The translations under genes were made by a program, and so were the position numbers. From NCBI GenBank assembly GCA_965223435.1, contig CBDCWQ010000023.1, positions 1,612,001 through 1,676,000 on the forward strand: DNA of 64,000 bases, in the 5' to 3' direction. How positions within the stretch are numbered: position 1 is the first letter of the stretch; each line of letters opens with the position of its first letter. Under the pieces are notes generated by a model, which was not told the DNA's origin, searched no databases, and was given only the letters and a program-made list of their open reading frames with translations. This document shows, one piece after another, positions 34,375-44,300 of the stretch. Origin of the DNA: CBDCWQ01 sp965223435 (lineage in GTDB: Bacteria > Myxococcota > Kuafuiibacteriia > Kuafuiibacteriales > Kuafuiibacteriaceae).

Positions 34375-36192
34375 ATGTCAGAGTTTTCAACCAATTCATG
34401 GTCGCGAAACCTTTGCGCCTCCGCGGTCGCAGCGCTATTGATCGGAGCTTTCGGGTGCGGTGGTGTCAGTGAAGATACCACCCGCCTCGATGCGCTGAAT
34501 ATGACTGGTGTTACCACCGGCCCCACAATGAGGGCGCCCTCGGTCGGTTCGGTCCTCAAAGGAACCGACGTCACCTTTCGGTGGGACGAAAATGGCGAAG
34601 AAGTGTTTGAGTGGGACCTGAATCTGAGTGCCGCCAACTATGTATTTCGAACCGGCTGGACCGAGGAAACCAGCAAACGCTCCATTCTCGTTCGTGGCCT
34701 TCCTACCCACGGTGGCCCCTTGAAAGCCCGTCTTTGGTTCCGACAGCGTAACGGATGGAACTTCAAGGATTTTAAGTACACGACTGCCAACAAAAAAGGC
34801 GAGACTGGACCAGAAGACCCCTCCACGCCTCCCAACGTGGTTCTCATTGTGGCCGATGACCTTGGCTACGGAGAAATGGGGGCCTATCGCCAGGGTCAAA
34901 GGTTCCCGTCCAAGAACGAATGTGGCAGCACGGGGCAACGTTTTATCAACACGCCGAATATGGATGCATTGGCCGCGCGAGGTGCCCGATTCACGAATGG
35001 TTACGCCACGGCGGCCATCTGCAACGCTTCCCGAACGGGTATTCAAACCGGACGATATCAGCAAGATTTCGGTGTTTACTGGTATGGCGTCAAGCCCACC
35101 GTGCCGGGTGAGCCAACCCTCGGAAGGTTCATGAAGGGCGCGGGGCATCGAACCGGCTACATTGGCAAGGTTCATGATGCCGCGGCGGCTCGCGGGAATC
35201 CCAGAGTGTATGGATTTGATGAGTTTTTCGGTTTCTTCGGGCACTCCCACGACTATGAGAAGATCGCGCCGGGACAAAGCTCAAGCAGCGCCTCCATCGT
35301 GAAGCCTCTGATACGAAACAACTCGGGCCCAGCCGGCGTTACCGGATACATCACCAAGGTCTTTGCCGACGAGGCGGCGGACTTCATTGATGCACAGGGC
35401 AAGGATCCCTATTTTCTGCAGGTCGCCTTTAACGCGGTCCACACGCCCATCACCAAAGCCCCCACCCCATACAAGAGGCGCTACGGCATTACGCGTGACC
35501 TCGAGTATCCCGACTGGGATCCCAATGAGACCAGTTATACCAAGTATTCGCAGGCATGGCATCGAAACCGCAAAACCGACAGCCACGCTCGCCAACGACT
35601 CTTGTCCGTGCTGGATGCCCTTGATGATTCAGTGGGGCAAATCATCGACGCGTTGCGCAGAAACGGCGTATACCGAAATACGATGGTCATCCTCACCTCC
35701 GACAACGGGGGCGGTAAATTCAACTGCGCAAACAATGGGCCACTCAATGGATTCAAGTTTTCTCTGAGCGAGGGCGGTATTCGGGTACCCTTCCTCGTGA
35801 GCTGGCCGGCTGGAGGCATCGCGCCCAACCAGGTTGTTGAGACGCCCGTGACTACACTGGACATCTTCCCCACCATGGTTGCATCGGTGCAAGGTCAGCA
35901 GCCCGCTGGTCGAGATGGCGCGAACCTTCTTCCCATGCTTCGTGGAAAAAGACACCAGCTCGGGAAACGAAACCTGTTCTGGCATCAAAAGGCCGGCGGG
36001 TATTTTGCCTCATGCACCGAAGAAGAATGGGCGGTACGTGAAGGCGACTGGAAGTTGCTTCGGAACTGCGAGGGAACCAAGCTGTTCAACCTTCGAGATG
36101 ATCCCGGCGAGCAAATCGACCTCTCCGGGAGCCGTCCGGCTCGGGTGAGTCGGATGAAGGCAAGCTTCAAAAACTGGTCTGCGAACTTGTAG
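34375..36192 (+). CDS. Sulfatase, lipoprotein
   Basis: 605 residues from the ATG at 34375, which has AGGAG just upstream and opens a lipoprotein signal (LLIGAFGC, Cys28). After a ~120-residue N-terminal region, the type I sulfatase domain begins NVVLIVADDLGYGEMGAY with metal-binding Asp161-Asp162. The formylglycine motif reads C216-N-A-S-R-TGIQTGR; the usual form is C-x-P-x-R, so Pro is replaced by Ala. Later, TSDNGGG supplies further metal ligands and the C-terminus has the FNLRDDPGE signature. It would desulfate a polysaccharide or glycan outside the cytoplasm. The following cytochrome gene is 27 bp downstream. Confidence 0.9.
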   Translation: MSEFSTNSWSRNLCASAVAALLIGAFGCGGVSEDTTRLDALNMTGVTTGPTMRAPSVGSVLKGTDVTFRWDENGEEVFEWDLNLSAANYVFRTGWTEETSKRSILVRGLPTHGGPLKARLWFRQRNGWNFKDFKYTTANKKGETGPEDPSTPPNVVLIVADDLGYGEMGAYRQGQRFPSKNECGSTGQRFINTPNMDALAARGARFTNGYATAAICNASRTGIQTGRYQQDFGVYWYGVKPTVPGEPTLGRFMKGAGHRTGYIGKVHDAAAARGNPRVYGFDEFFGFFGHSHDYEKIAPGQSSSSASIVKPLIRNNSGPAGVTGYITKVFADEAADFIDAQGKDPYFLQVAFNAVHTPITKAPTPYKRRYGITRDLEYPDWDPNETSYTKYSQAWHRNRKTDSHARQRLLSVLDALDDSVGQIIDALRRNGVYRNTMVILTSDNGGGKFNCANNGPLNGFKFSLSEGGIRVPFLVSWPAGGIAPNQVVETPVTTLDIFPTMVASVQGQQPAGRDGANLLPMLRGKRHQLGKRNLFWHQKAGGYFASCTEEEWAVREGDWKLLRNCEGTKLFNLRDDPGEQIDLSGSRPARVSRMKASFKNWSANL

Positions 36193-36219
36193 CCAGGCTC
36201 TGTGGTAGACTCCGAGCCC

Positions 36220-38610
36220 ATGCGTTTGGCCTGGATACTGGTGTGTACCGGTGTGGGTGTTGGCGCCGCCGTTGGGTTTGGCTTGATGCTGAGCCAGGGC
36301 GGCGCTCGGACCAATCCGAAAAGCGCTGCCAACGAGGGCCTGGTCAGAGACCCGGCGAAAACGCCCACCACCACACAAAGACGGCGAGAGGCTCCCCACT
36401 ATGTGGGGAGCGGGCGTTGCGCGTCCTGTCATGAAGAGGCCTTCGGAGCTTGGAAGGACTCTCACCACGACCGGGCAATGGATATCGCCAGTCCTGCCAC
36501 GGTACTCGGAGATTTTAACAACGCTCGTTTTTCATACAATGGCATAGAATCTGTGTTTTCACGCCGTGGCGACGATTTCTTCGTGAAGACGGACGGTCCG
36601 GAAGGCGAATTGAAGGAGTACAAAATCGCTTTCACCTTTGGCGTGACTCCGCTGCAACAGTACTTGATCGAACTTAGGGGTGGACATATCCAAGCACTCA
36701 GTATTGCCTGGGACGCTCGGACCCGGGAGCAGGGCGGTCAGAGGTGGTTTCACCTTTACGCTGGCGAGAAAGTCGACCATCAAGACCCATTGCACTGGAC
36801 CGGTTTCAATCAGAACTGGAACTACATGTGCTCAGAATGTCATTCGACAGGCGTGAAAAAGAACTTTGATGCCAAGACGGTGACCTACAAGACCACGTGG
36901 GAGGTTATTGATGTGGGCTGTGAAGCGTGTCATGGCCCAGCCTCGAGGCACGTTCTTTGGGCCGACAAGTCGGTTCAGCTGACGGGTGCAGAAGAAGAGG
37001 CTTTTGGCCTCGTTGTTCGCTTCAGGCAAACGGAGTCGTCACAGTGGCGTATCGAACCCAAACAAAAAAACGCGGTCCCCACCTTTTCGACGCGTTCCAC
37101 AAAACAAGTCGACGCCTGCGTCCGTTGCCACTCTCGGCGTCAAGCCATTTTTGAGAATGCGGAGCCGGGCGATTCACTTCTGAATACCCACATGCCCACT
37201 CTTCTAGACGATCCTGCGTACCACGCCGATGGCCAGATAAACGAAGAAGTCTTTGTCTACGGGTCTTTTCTCCAGAGCAAGATGCATCGCAAGGGTGTGC
37301 GCTGCGCCGATTGCCACGACCCGCATAGCTTGAAGCTTCGAGCGGAGGGGAACGCTCTATGTGTTCGCTGCCACGCCGCTCCAATCTATGATGCTGCCTC
37401 GCATCATCACCATCCACCGGGCGCCGGCTCAGAGTGCGTCAACTGCCACATGCCGGCTGCAACCTACATGGTCGTAGATCCGAGACGGGACCACAGCTTT
37501 CGGGTTCCGCGGCCCGACCTGTCTGCCGTCACGGGGGCACCAAACGCCTGTAATCGCTGTCATATCGGCCGCAACACCGATTGGGCAAAAGACCAGTTCC
37601 TGCGTTTGTGGAACAAGTCGAGAAGGCCAGAGCACTATGGAGAAATATTGGCGGCCGCACGGGCCCGTCGCCCCGAGGCTCTCCCGAAGATCGGAACCTT
37701 GGTCTCCGATCTCGAACAGCCCGAGATCGTCCGAGCGTCAGCCATCAAGCTTCTGCGCAACTACAATACGCCGTCTGTTCTTCCCATTCTGGAAAAAGCT
37801 GCGAGCAGTCAAGCCCCTCTGGTCCGTCTTGCCGCCATGACCACCCTCGAAACCGTCCCGCCAAAGCTGCGTTGGTCCATTGGCCACAAGGCCCTCAAGG
37901 ACCCTCTTCGGGCAATTCGCATCGAGGCGGTACGAACGTTGGCCGCCAGCCCCGAAGCTCAAATAGACAAACCAGGTTGGGAACAGGCAATCCGCGACTT
38001 CTTTTCGACCCAAGCGTTCCTGGCCGACCGTGTTGATGGCCCTATGAACGAGGGTGTGTTCTACCTTGACCAAGCAAAGTTTGATGAGGCCGAAGCGGCA
38101 TTCAGACGCGCCACCGCGGTCGACGCTCATCATATTCCGGCATACTTCAATTTGGCGGAGGCCCATCGACTACAGAACGACGAAAGCGCCGCCGAAGAAG
38201 CCCTGGTGACCGCGTTGGGCCGCGATCCTAAGAACGCAAGCGTTCACCATGCTTTGGGTTTACTTTTTATTCGAACCAAGCAGTACGAAAAGGCGTTGGA
38301 GCCCCTCAAGCTTGCGGCCACCCAAGCACCTGAAAACCCGCGTTTCGGCTTTGTGTACGGCACTGCCTTGCGCGATATGCAACAACCCAAGGCCGCCAGG
38401 GGCGTTTTCGAAACGACGCTGGAGAATCATCCCCACGATCGCGAGGTTCTGATGGGGCTGATCGATGTGGTGGCGCGTTTGGGGTCGTATGCTGCGCTTT
38501 CGCGCTATGAAAAAAGGTTTGCTAAAAAATGGCCAAACAGCCCCGCGGTCCACGTCCTCCGCGAGGCGCTAGGTCGGCACGCTGGGTCCCCTTCTTCGAG
38601 ACGCAGGTGA
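36220..38610 (+). CDS. Octaheme c-type cytochrome with HEAT-like and TPR-like repeats
   Basis: 796 residues from the ATG at 36220 (GTG at 36202 is in frame). A hydrophobic N-terminus exports or anchors it. Eight CxxCH haem sites are visible: CASCH, CSECH, CEACH, CVRCH, CADCH, CVRCH, CVNCH and CNRCH. Residues ~480-600 carry HEAT-like helical repeats (IVRASAIKLLRNY, VRLAAMTTLETV), and the C-terminal ~180 residues are TPR-like (AYFNLAEAHRLQNDESAAEEAL...). This layout is seen in uncharacterised periplasmic multihaem proteins of Planctomycetes and Deltaproteobacteria. It is an electron carrier or redox enzyme of unknown substrate. Proximity to the sulfatase suggests co-expression. Confidence 0.88.
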   Translation: MRLAWILVCTGVGVGAAVGFGLMLSQGGARTNPKSAANEGLVRDPAKTPTTTQRRREAPHYVGSGRCASCHEEAFGAWKDSHHDRAMDIASPATVLGDFNNARFSYNGIESVFSRRGDDFFVKTDGPEGELKEYKIAFTFGVTPLQQYLIELRGGHIQALSIAWDARTREQGGQRWFHLYAGEKVDHQDPLHWTGFNQNWNYMCSECHSTGVKKNFDAKTVTYKTTWEVIDVGCEACHGPASRHVLWADKSVQLTGAEEEAFGLVVRFRQTESSQWRIEPKQKNAVPTFSTRSTKQVDACVRCHSRRQAIFENAEPGDSLLNTHMPTLLDDPAYHADGQINEEVFVYGSFLQSKMHRKGVRCADCHDPHSLKLRAEGNALCVRCHAAPIYDAASHHHHPPGAGSECVNCHMPAATYMVVDPRRDHSFRVPRPDLSAVTGAPNACNRCHIGRNTDWAKDQFLRLWNKSRRPEHYGEILAAARARRPEALPKIGTLVSDLEQPEIVRASAIKLLRNYNTPSVLPILEKAASSQAPLVRLAAMTTLETVPPKLRWSIGHKALKDPLRAIRIEAVRTLAASPEAQIDKPGWEQAIRDFFSTQAFLADRVDGPMNEGVFYLDQAKFDEAEAAFRRATAVDAHHIPAYFNLAEAHRLQNDESAAEEALVTALGRDPKNASVHHALGLLFIRTKQYEKALEPLKLAATQAPENPRFGFVYGTALRDMQQPKAARGVFETTLENHPHDREVLMGLIDVVARLGSYAALSRYEKRFAKKWPNSPAVHVLREALGRHAGSPSSRRR

Positions 38611-38698
38611 ACGTGGCGCCTTCGCGTTGGCGGCCGCGGTTGCCAAGGGCGGTGCAAATATGGTCGTCTGGCGGCTCAAGTGTAAGAGGGGGTTGGCT

Positions 38699-41086
38699 AT
38701 GTCGAGCGTCGGGGCAGGTCCACACGCTGCCGTACCTGTGGTGGTCAGGTTCTTTGTCGTTGTTTCTTTTCTTTACGCGGCGCGCGGTAGCGAAATTGGC
38801 CATGCGGGCACAACATCTGAAACCTATCCGGGTGATGCCATGTGGGTCTGGCAGGAAGCCAAGGATATCATTCTCAGTGACACCCGGGACGATGCGCCTC
38901 ACTTGGACCGCCTGATTGACTTCTCTCAGACCAACCACATCGACACGGTGTTCATCTCCATTCAGTATCGCAATCCAAGTGGCCGAGACCCATCGCTGTT
39001 GGCGCCACCTCATCAAGAAATGTGGTCGCACGTCCTTTCGCGTTTGCACGCGGCGGGCATTCGGGTGCAGGCGTTGGTTGGCAAGGCCGACTGGTTGATG
39101 CCCCATGTCGGTGGCACGAGCGGATGGGATCTGTGCGACAATACTACGGAGTCAGAGAAAGAAGACCGGCAGTATGCTCTGACGCTCATTGAAGAGATTT
39201 TGGCGTATCAAAGTGCCCACCGGGCCAATCCTGCGACTTTATTCGATGCGCTTCATTTTGATCTCGAAATTCAGACGCTCGAGGGGACCCAGGATCCGGA
39301 GGACCCTGACTGCACGTCAACCACGGAGGCGGATCGGATTCGCTGGTATCTCGAATTTATCGAGTCGGTGACGGGCATCAGAAGTTCCGCCGGTTTTTCG
39401 AAGGAGCGGCTGCCATTTGAATGGGACATGAGCATGCGGAGCAATCGAGTAGGGCATGCGTCTGAAACGGTCCTTTATCCCTCGGTCGTCAATCCGGAGG
39501 AGCTGGTCGAAAAACCAGCGTGGCAGCACTTTTTCGATCGTTTCGAGCAAATTTCCTTTTTGACGTATTCGGATCGGGTTCGGTTCGTGACCGAGGGCAT
39601 GTCGGACGAACTCGCGTATCTGGATGGTATGCCCAGCCTGGGCCTCACCCCACCGCGGGTTCGGTTCTCCACGGAGTTTCAGGCCCGTTTTCGGGACAAC
39701 AATCTCTTAGATGAGGGCTTCGCGAACGAAAACTACCATACCTATGTCAACTATCGGCTCAATCTTGATTCCATCATGACCGACCGTTCCTATTTTCTCG
39801 GTTGGGCCTTACACACCTACGACAACATCTTCCCGGAAGACGGGCAGTATCCGGATTGGCTCGAAGCCAATAGCCCGTTTCAGTACCCTGACGTTGTCCG
39901 TTTTCAGTCCTTTGGTCCACCGCTGAATGTGCCGACAAACCAGACCGAGTCTGTCGCGGATCCGGTCTATTTTCGACTTCAGATCAAGGCTCATCCCAAG
40001 TTTGCGTATCGGGGGTTTGCGTTCAGGGACATGATTTCGCTCTACGTTTCGGGTCATGGCTACGGCTCCGAAGCCCAGCTCAAAAACATCCGATTCGACG
40101 ACGGTTCACCGGGCTATGATGGGATCGCACCCACAGCCTGGTGGTACTTTAGCCAGACCATGTGGTGGAACACAGATGTCGAACCGTGGCCAGAGGTCAG
40201 GGAACGGGGTCTCACCTGGGCGAACCCCGCCACATTGAACAGCCCGGACTTGGGCGTACAGAGGCAGCTGCTTCTCGAAGCCGGCAAGAACTACCGGTTT
40301 ATCGTCGCCGTCACCACTTCTAGCGAAAACGGTATCACCGATGAGTTTCTTTCGGTTTCCGTGAAAGCACGCAACCCAGAGGGCCCGGTCGGGGACAGCT
40401 TTGCGTCGCCGGTGGAGATGTTCCTTTATCTGGACGACGTCGACGACTATGCGACGCCTTTGGCCGCGCACAACAATCGCGCTGAGATCGTTTTCGACAG
40501 CGATGGGGACGGACTGACCGATGCCAACGAGTTGGTTCATGGCACGGACCCGCTTCAGGCCGACACCGACAAAGATGGGCTGGCCGACGGCGAAGAGGTT
40601 ACGAATGGGCATGACCCGCGTGATCCGGACTCTCCGGTGCCGAGACCGAGACAAACTTTGGCGGTGACCCCCGGCTGGAATTCTTTCTCGGTATGGGTCT
40701 ATGACACTCGCCCCGCGGAGGTTTTGAGACGCGCGTTGGGAATCGTCGGCCCCATCTGGCATTGGAACGCGGTCTCGAAGCGGCACGAGGCGGTGACAGA
40801 CGGTTCAAGTTTAGAGGTGGGGAAGGGCTATGTGGCCTACGCGAGAGCCGAGCAAAGCGTCACCATGCAAGGACGGGGTCCGCCCATCACCCTTGATCTG
40901 GTACCCGGCTGGAACCTTGTCGGTGGCAAAGAGGAGGTCATCGATTTGGAGGAGCTTTTGGATCCAGACCATTCTGCTTTCGTTCGATTGGTTTGGAGCT
41001 TCCGAAAGCTCCGTTTGGCGCGGACCAAGCGGCTCGTGCCCGGCGAGGCCTACTGGATGCTTGCGCGGAAGAAAGTGTCTTTCTAA
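38699..41086 (+). CDS. Secreted TIM-barrel-like protein with Ca2+ repeats and PGWN domain
   Basis: About 795 residues from the ATG at 38699. An N-terminal hydrophobic segment (VVVRFFVVVSFLYAARG) is a signal peptide. The first ~350 residues alternate short strands and helices (MWVWQEAKDIIL, TVFISIQY, GIRVQALVGKADWL, ALHFDLEIQTL), suggesting a TIM barrel, with DLEIQ as a candidate catalytic segment; I cannot assign a glycosidase family. Then come DSDGDGLTDANELVHGTDP and DTDKDGLADGEEVTNGHDP, two thrombospondin type 3 calcium repeats, and a C-terminal duplicated domain with TPGWNSFSVW and VPGWNLVGG. The same PGWN domain opens the next gene. Confidence 0.65.
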   Translation: MSSVGAGPHAAVPVVVRFFVVVSFLYAARGSEIGHAGTTSETYPGDAMWVWQEAKDIILSDTRDDAPHLDRLIDFSQTNHIDTVFISIQYRNPSGRDPSLLAPPHQEMWSHVLSRLHAAGIRVQALVGKADWLMPHVGGTSGWDLCDNTTESEKEDRQYALTLIEEILAYQSAHRANPATLFDALHFDLEIQTLEGTQDPEDPDCTSTTEADRIRWYLEFIESVTGIRSSAGFSKERLPFEWDMSMRSNRVGHASETVLYPSVVNPEELVEKPAWQHFFDRFEQISFLTYSDRVRFVTEGMSDELAYLDGMPSLGLTPPRVRFSTEFQARFRDNNLLDEGFANENYHTYVNYRLNLDSIMTDRSYFLGWALHTYDNIFPEDGQYPDWLEANSPFQYPDVVRFQSFGPPLNVPTNQTESVADPVYFRLQIKAHPKFAYRGFAFRDMISLYVSGHGYGSEAQLKNIRFDDGSPGYDGIAPTAWWYFSQTMWWNTDVEPWPEVRERGLTWANPATLNSPDLGVQRQLLLEAGKNYRFIVAVTTSSENGITDEFLSVSVKARNPEGPVGDSFASPVEMFLYLDDVDDYATPLAAHNNRAEIVFDSDGDGLTDANELVHGTDPLQADTDKDGLADGEEVTNGHDPRDPDSPVPRPRQTLAVTPGWNSFSVWVYDTRPAEVLRRALGIVGPIWHWNAVSKRHEAVTDGSSLEVGKGYVAYARAEQSVTMQGRGPPITLDLVPGWNLVGGKEEVIDLEELLDPDHSAFVRLVWSFRKLRLARTKRLVPGEAYWMLARKKVSF

Positions 41087-41371
41087 GCTCGACCGTTGTT
41101 GGTCATTCCGTTGGCGAATACGACGACCGCATGGTCAAGAGGGTCTTGTCTCTTTGGCGTGCGCTTTTGTGGCGATGGCATAGATAGTCAAGCGACTCAC
41201 AATGTTGTCGCAGGGATGGTCGGCCAGCGTGGAGTCGACAGCAATAGTGGTTGACTCTGGGGCGGTACCTGGTACGGGTTCTTGGTGTCCTTTAGGTCGA
41301 AAGTAGGATGCGGGCGCAGGGCCACACGCCGCGTCGCATTGGGACTACGCGGTTTTAGAGCAGAGGTGATG

Positions 41372-44300
41372 ATGCGACGCAGCACCGTTTTTGCTGCGTT
41401 GGCTTTGGGGACTACGCTTTCTCGGGCTGCATGGACAGCCGGTGAAAGCAACGGGTCTACGGGTTTTCTCGAGCCCGGCTGGAACCTCGTTTCCGTCTCC
41501 TTTGATGGCGCAGAGATTCCTGCCCCATGGCGCAGCCAAGGCATCCGTATTTGGCCGGTTTCTCGCGGAAATGCGCCTACAAGTCGCGTGGATTGGCCTT
41601 CGAGTCATAGCCCAGGCGGGCTCTATTCGAAGGGGGAGCTGTTTAGGGGCGGGTACTGGGTCTATGCCGATACCGGGCAAGCGTACGAGATTCAGGAAGT
41701 GCCCAGTCCGCTTAAACCGTTCTCATCGATCTGGAAGTCTGGGTGGCGGTTTCTCGAAACCGGAGAAGCCGATTCGAAGGGCGGTCGATTGGTTCGGTGG
41801 GATTCTAGCCTTTCGACTTATGTGCCCGTAGGTGTTTTCGAAGACCCGAAGCCGGGTGTAGGGTACTTCGGGTTTTACCCGGCGCGGGACAACCCAGAAT
41901 GGAGCGGCGTGTCTGGAGCCGTCCCTGGTGCGGCCGCTTCGGACGAACAAGCGAGGGCTGGGTTGGTCGAGGCCGGGCAGTTCGAACCATCGGCGGTTCT
42001 TACGACCGTGCGCGGTTCGGGCCGTTTGACCCGGACTGCGCTGTCCCAGTTTCCAGATCGTGTTTTTGCCCATGTGGCGTATGCGGTTCGCGGCCATGGA
42101 AGAGGTGGAGGCGATGAGATTCGTTACCACCAAAGCGACGAGGCCGGAAAACCGGGAAGCTTTTCCCTCGCGCATGGGTGGTCGCTTCCCAATGTCGACT
42201 CTGCAAGAGATCTCGCGTTGTCGGCGAGGGGCTCGCGCGTGAGTATCGCGTGGATCGCTTATCGCGATTCCGGGACTCAAGCGGGTGCAAAAACACAGGC
42301 GCGAGTCGTTGTTGTCCAAAGCGAAAACGGGGGACAATCTTTTGGTCGGAGGACGACTGTACGCGTAAGCGATGCTTGGAAGCGCGGCCTCGCCATGGCT
42401 TATGACGCCCATTTGAATCACCATCTGGTGTGGGGAGAAGCGAACAAGGCCTATTACCTCAGAAACTTGGATGGCGCCCCCGCAAACGTTTTTGACCAAG
42501 AGCCGTTGGGAAGAGGGGGGGCGGACGGTATCGAGCCCAATCCAGGCCAGACCTACCGGTTCGAAAGGCAAGTGCTGCACCCCTCGCTTCACGTTGGAAA
42601 CGACACGGTGAGTATTGTGGCTCGGCAGACTCGACTTTGGGACCCTCGTCCAGTTGTTCAGCCGGCTTGGGCGGCCGCTTACGACGGGGGCGCAATCCCC
42701 GGGGTTGAGGGGTGGCGCGAGGGTACGTGGCACGAGGCTGACGAAATCCTACTGGCCCAGCGTCGCCTCAAGGATGGCCAAACCGCCCAAAAACGACCGG
42801 ACGGAACCGCCCCACCGGGCGGATTGGACAAACAGCAGGCCGCCGAACCCAATGCCTGGAGGGTCTCCACCGTGGCTTTGGTGGGGGCGGGCGCCGGTGA
42901 CAACCAGCCCTCCTACCCGAAGCTGGTGGCTGCACCCTGGGGTTTGGTGGTGGTTTACGAGGATGGCGCTTCTGCCAATCCGAATCGGCGCGGCCACAAT
43001 GCCATCCGTTATCAGTCCTCCGTCGATGGTGGGGCGTCATGGTCGACGTCGCAAACGATAGGCACGGGCTATGTTCCCACCGTGGGGGTTTCCAAGAAGG
43101 GGGACATCCGGGCGCTCTACTACGAGCCGGGGCTGGGGCAGAGGGGGTCTATTGTTGGGTGGTCTCGTGACGGGATTCACGAGCCGTGGCGTGGGCCAAC
43201 ACGCTTCGGTTCGGGGCGTGTTAAGCCTATCCACTGGCAAAGCCACGGGGAAGGGTCGGATAGCCTCGAAGGGGGGGTTTCTTTGGCGACCCAAAGTGAA
43301 TTGTTCTTCGCTGCGTGGATAGAACAGGTAGAAGGCCGAGACCGCATCGTGACTTCTCGAGCGTCTAGGTCTTCGGAGGTGGTTCGATACAGTCTCCAAG
43401 TCCCAGAACGTTTGACCGAGGGCGAATCCATACAAATTTCGGTTGCGGCTGAAAATGCCTACTCCATGCGCGTGAATAGCAGCGACGTGGTCCAGGTTCA
43501 CGCAGCATCTTCGGTGTTTTCGGCTGATTCCGCGACTTCTCTCATCCCCGAGCCGAGCACCGAAGCGCAGTCGGCAGAGCATTTCACGGAGGGCGGTGCC
43601 CATTTTGCCGTGCCGCTGATCGAGGGCACAGCCACCTTTTTCGCCGATCCGTCGAATCTACAGATTTCGGGGCCCGCAGGACTTGCGGAGCTATCGACGA
43701 CACCGATCACGGACGGAATGGCTCTGTTGGAGGGCGCTTCGGGTTCTCCGAGGCTCCAGTTCTCCGCTTCGGTGGACGGCAACTACGAAAAGGCAAAGTG
43801 GCTAAGGGATCAACTTTGGCGGGAGGGGCCTCTTTCTTCTGAAGGTCAACCGACCGGCTTTCAAGTGGAGTACCAAGCCGTTCGAGAGGGCGCTCGCGCC
43901 ACTGAAGGTCAAGCCGTGGACTCGTCGTTTCTAGCGAAACATGAACGGGTCTGGGCGTATACTCAGGGCATTGCTCTGGCGCAGTATGCCCGAATCGGGA
44001 GCCCGGACGGCGATGCAAGGGCACAGGCGTTGGCCCGGACCCTATGCGCGCGAGCCGTGCGTTCCGTTGATTCAAAAACCCAGACCCCAGTGATTCAAGG
44101 ATGGCCCTTTTCGTGGAACACGCGCGAAGACACGTGGGCGGATGCGCGCTTGGTTTTGGGGGCGACGGCGTGGGTTGTGCACGGTCTAGGCTTGTTTTTG
44201 GTGTCGGAGGCGTTCCAGTCGCTTGGGCCCGAAGAGCAGAGCCGCCGCCAAGACTGTTATCGGGAGGCGCTTTATGGGCTCGAAGCGCATCGACGGGTGG

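Noticed and set aside
40106..40786. 226-codon minus-strand frame inside the secreted TIM-barrel-like gene
   Set aside because: Antisense shadow of a convincing coding region; Arg/Pro/Val-rich without domain features.
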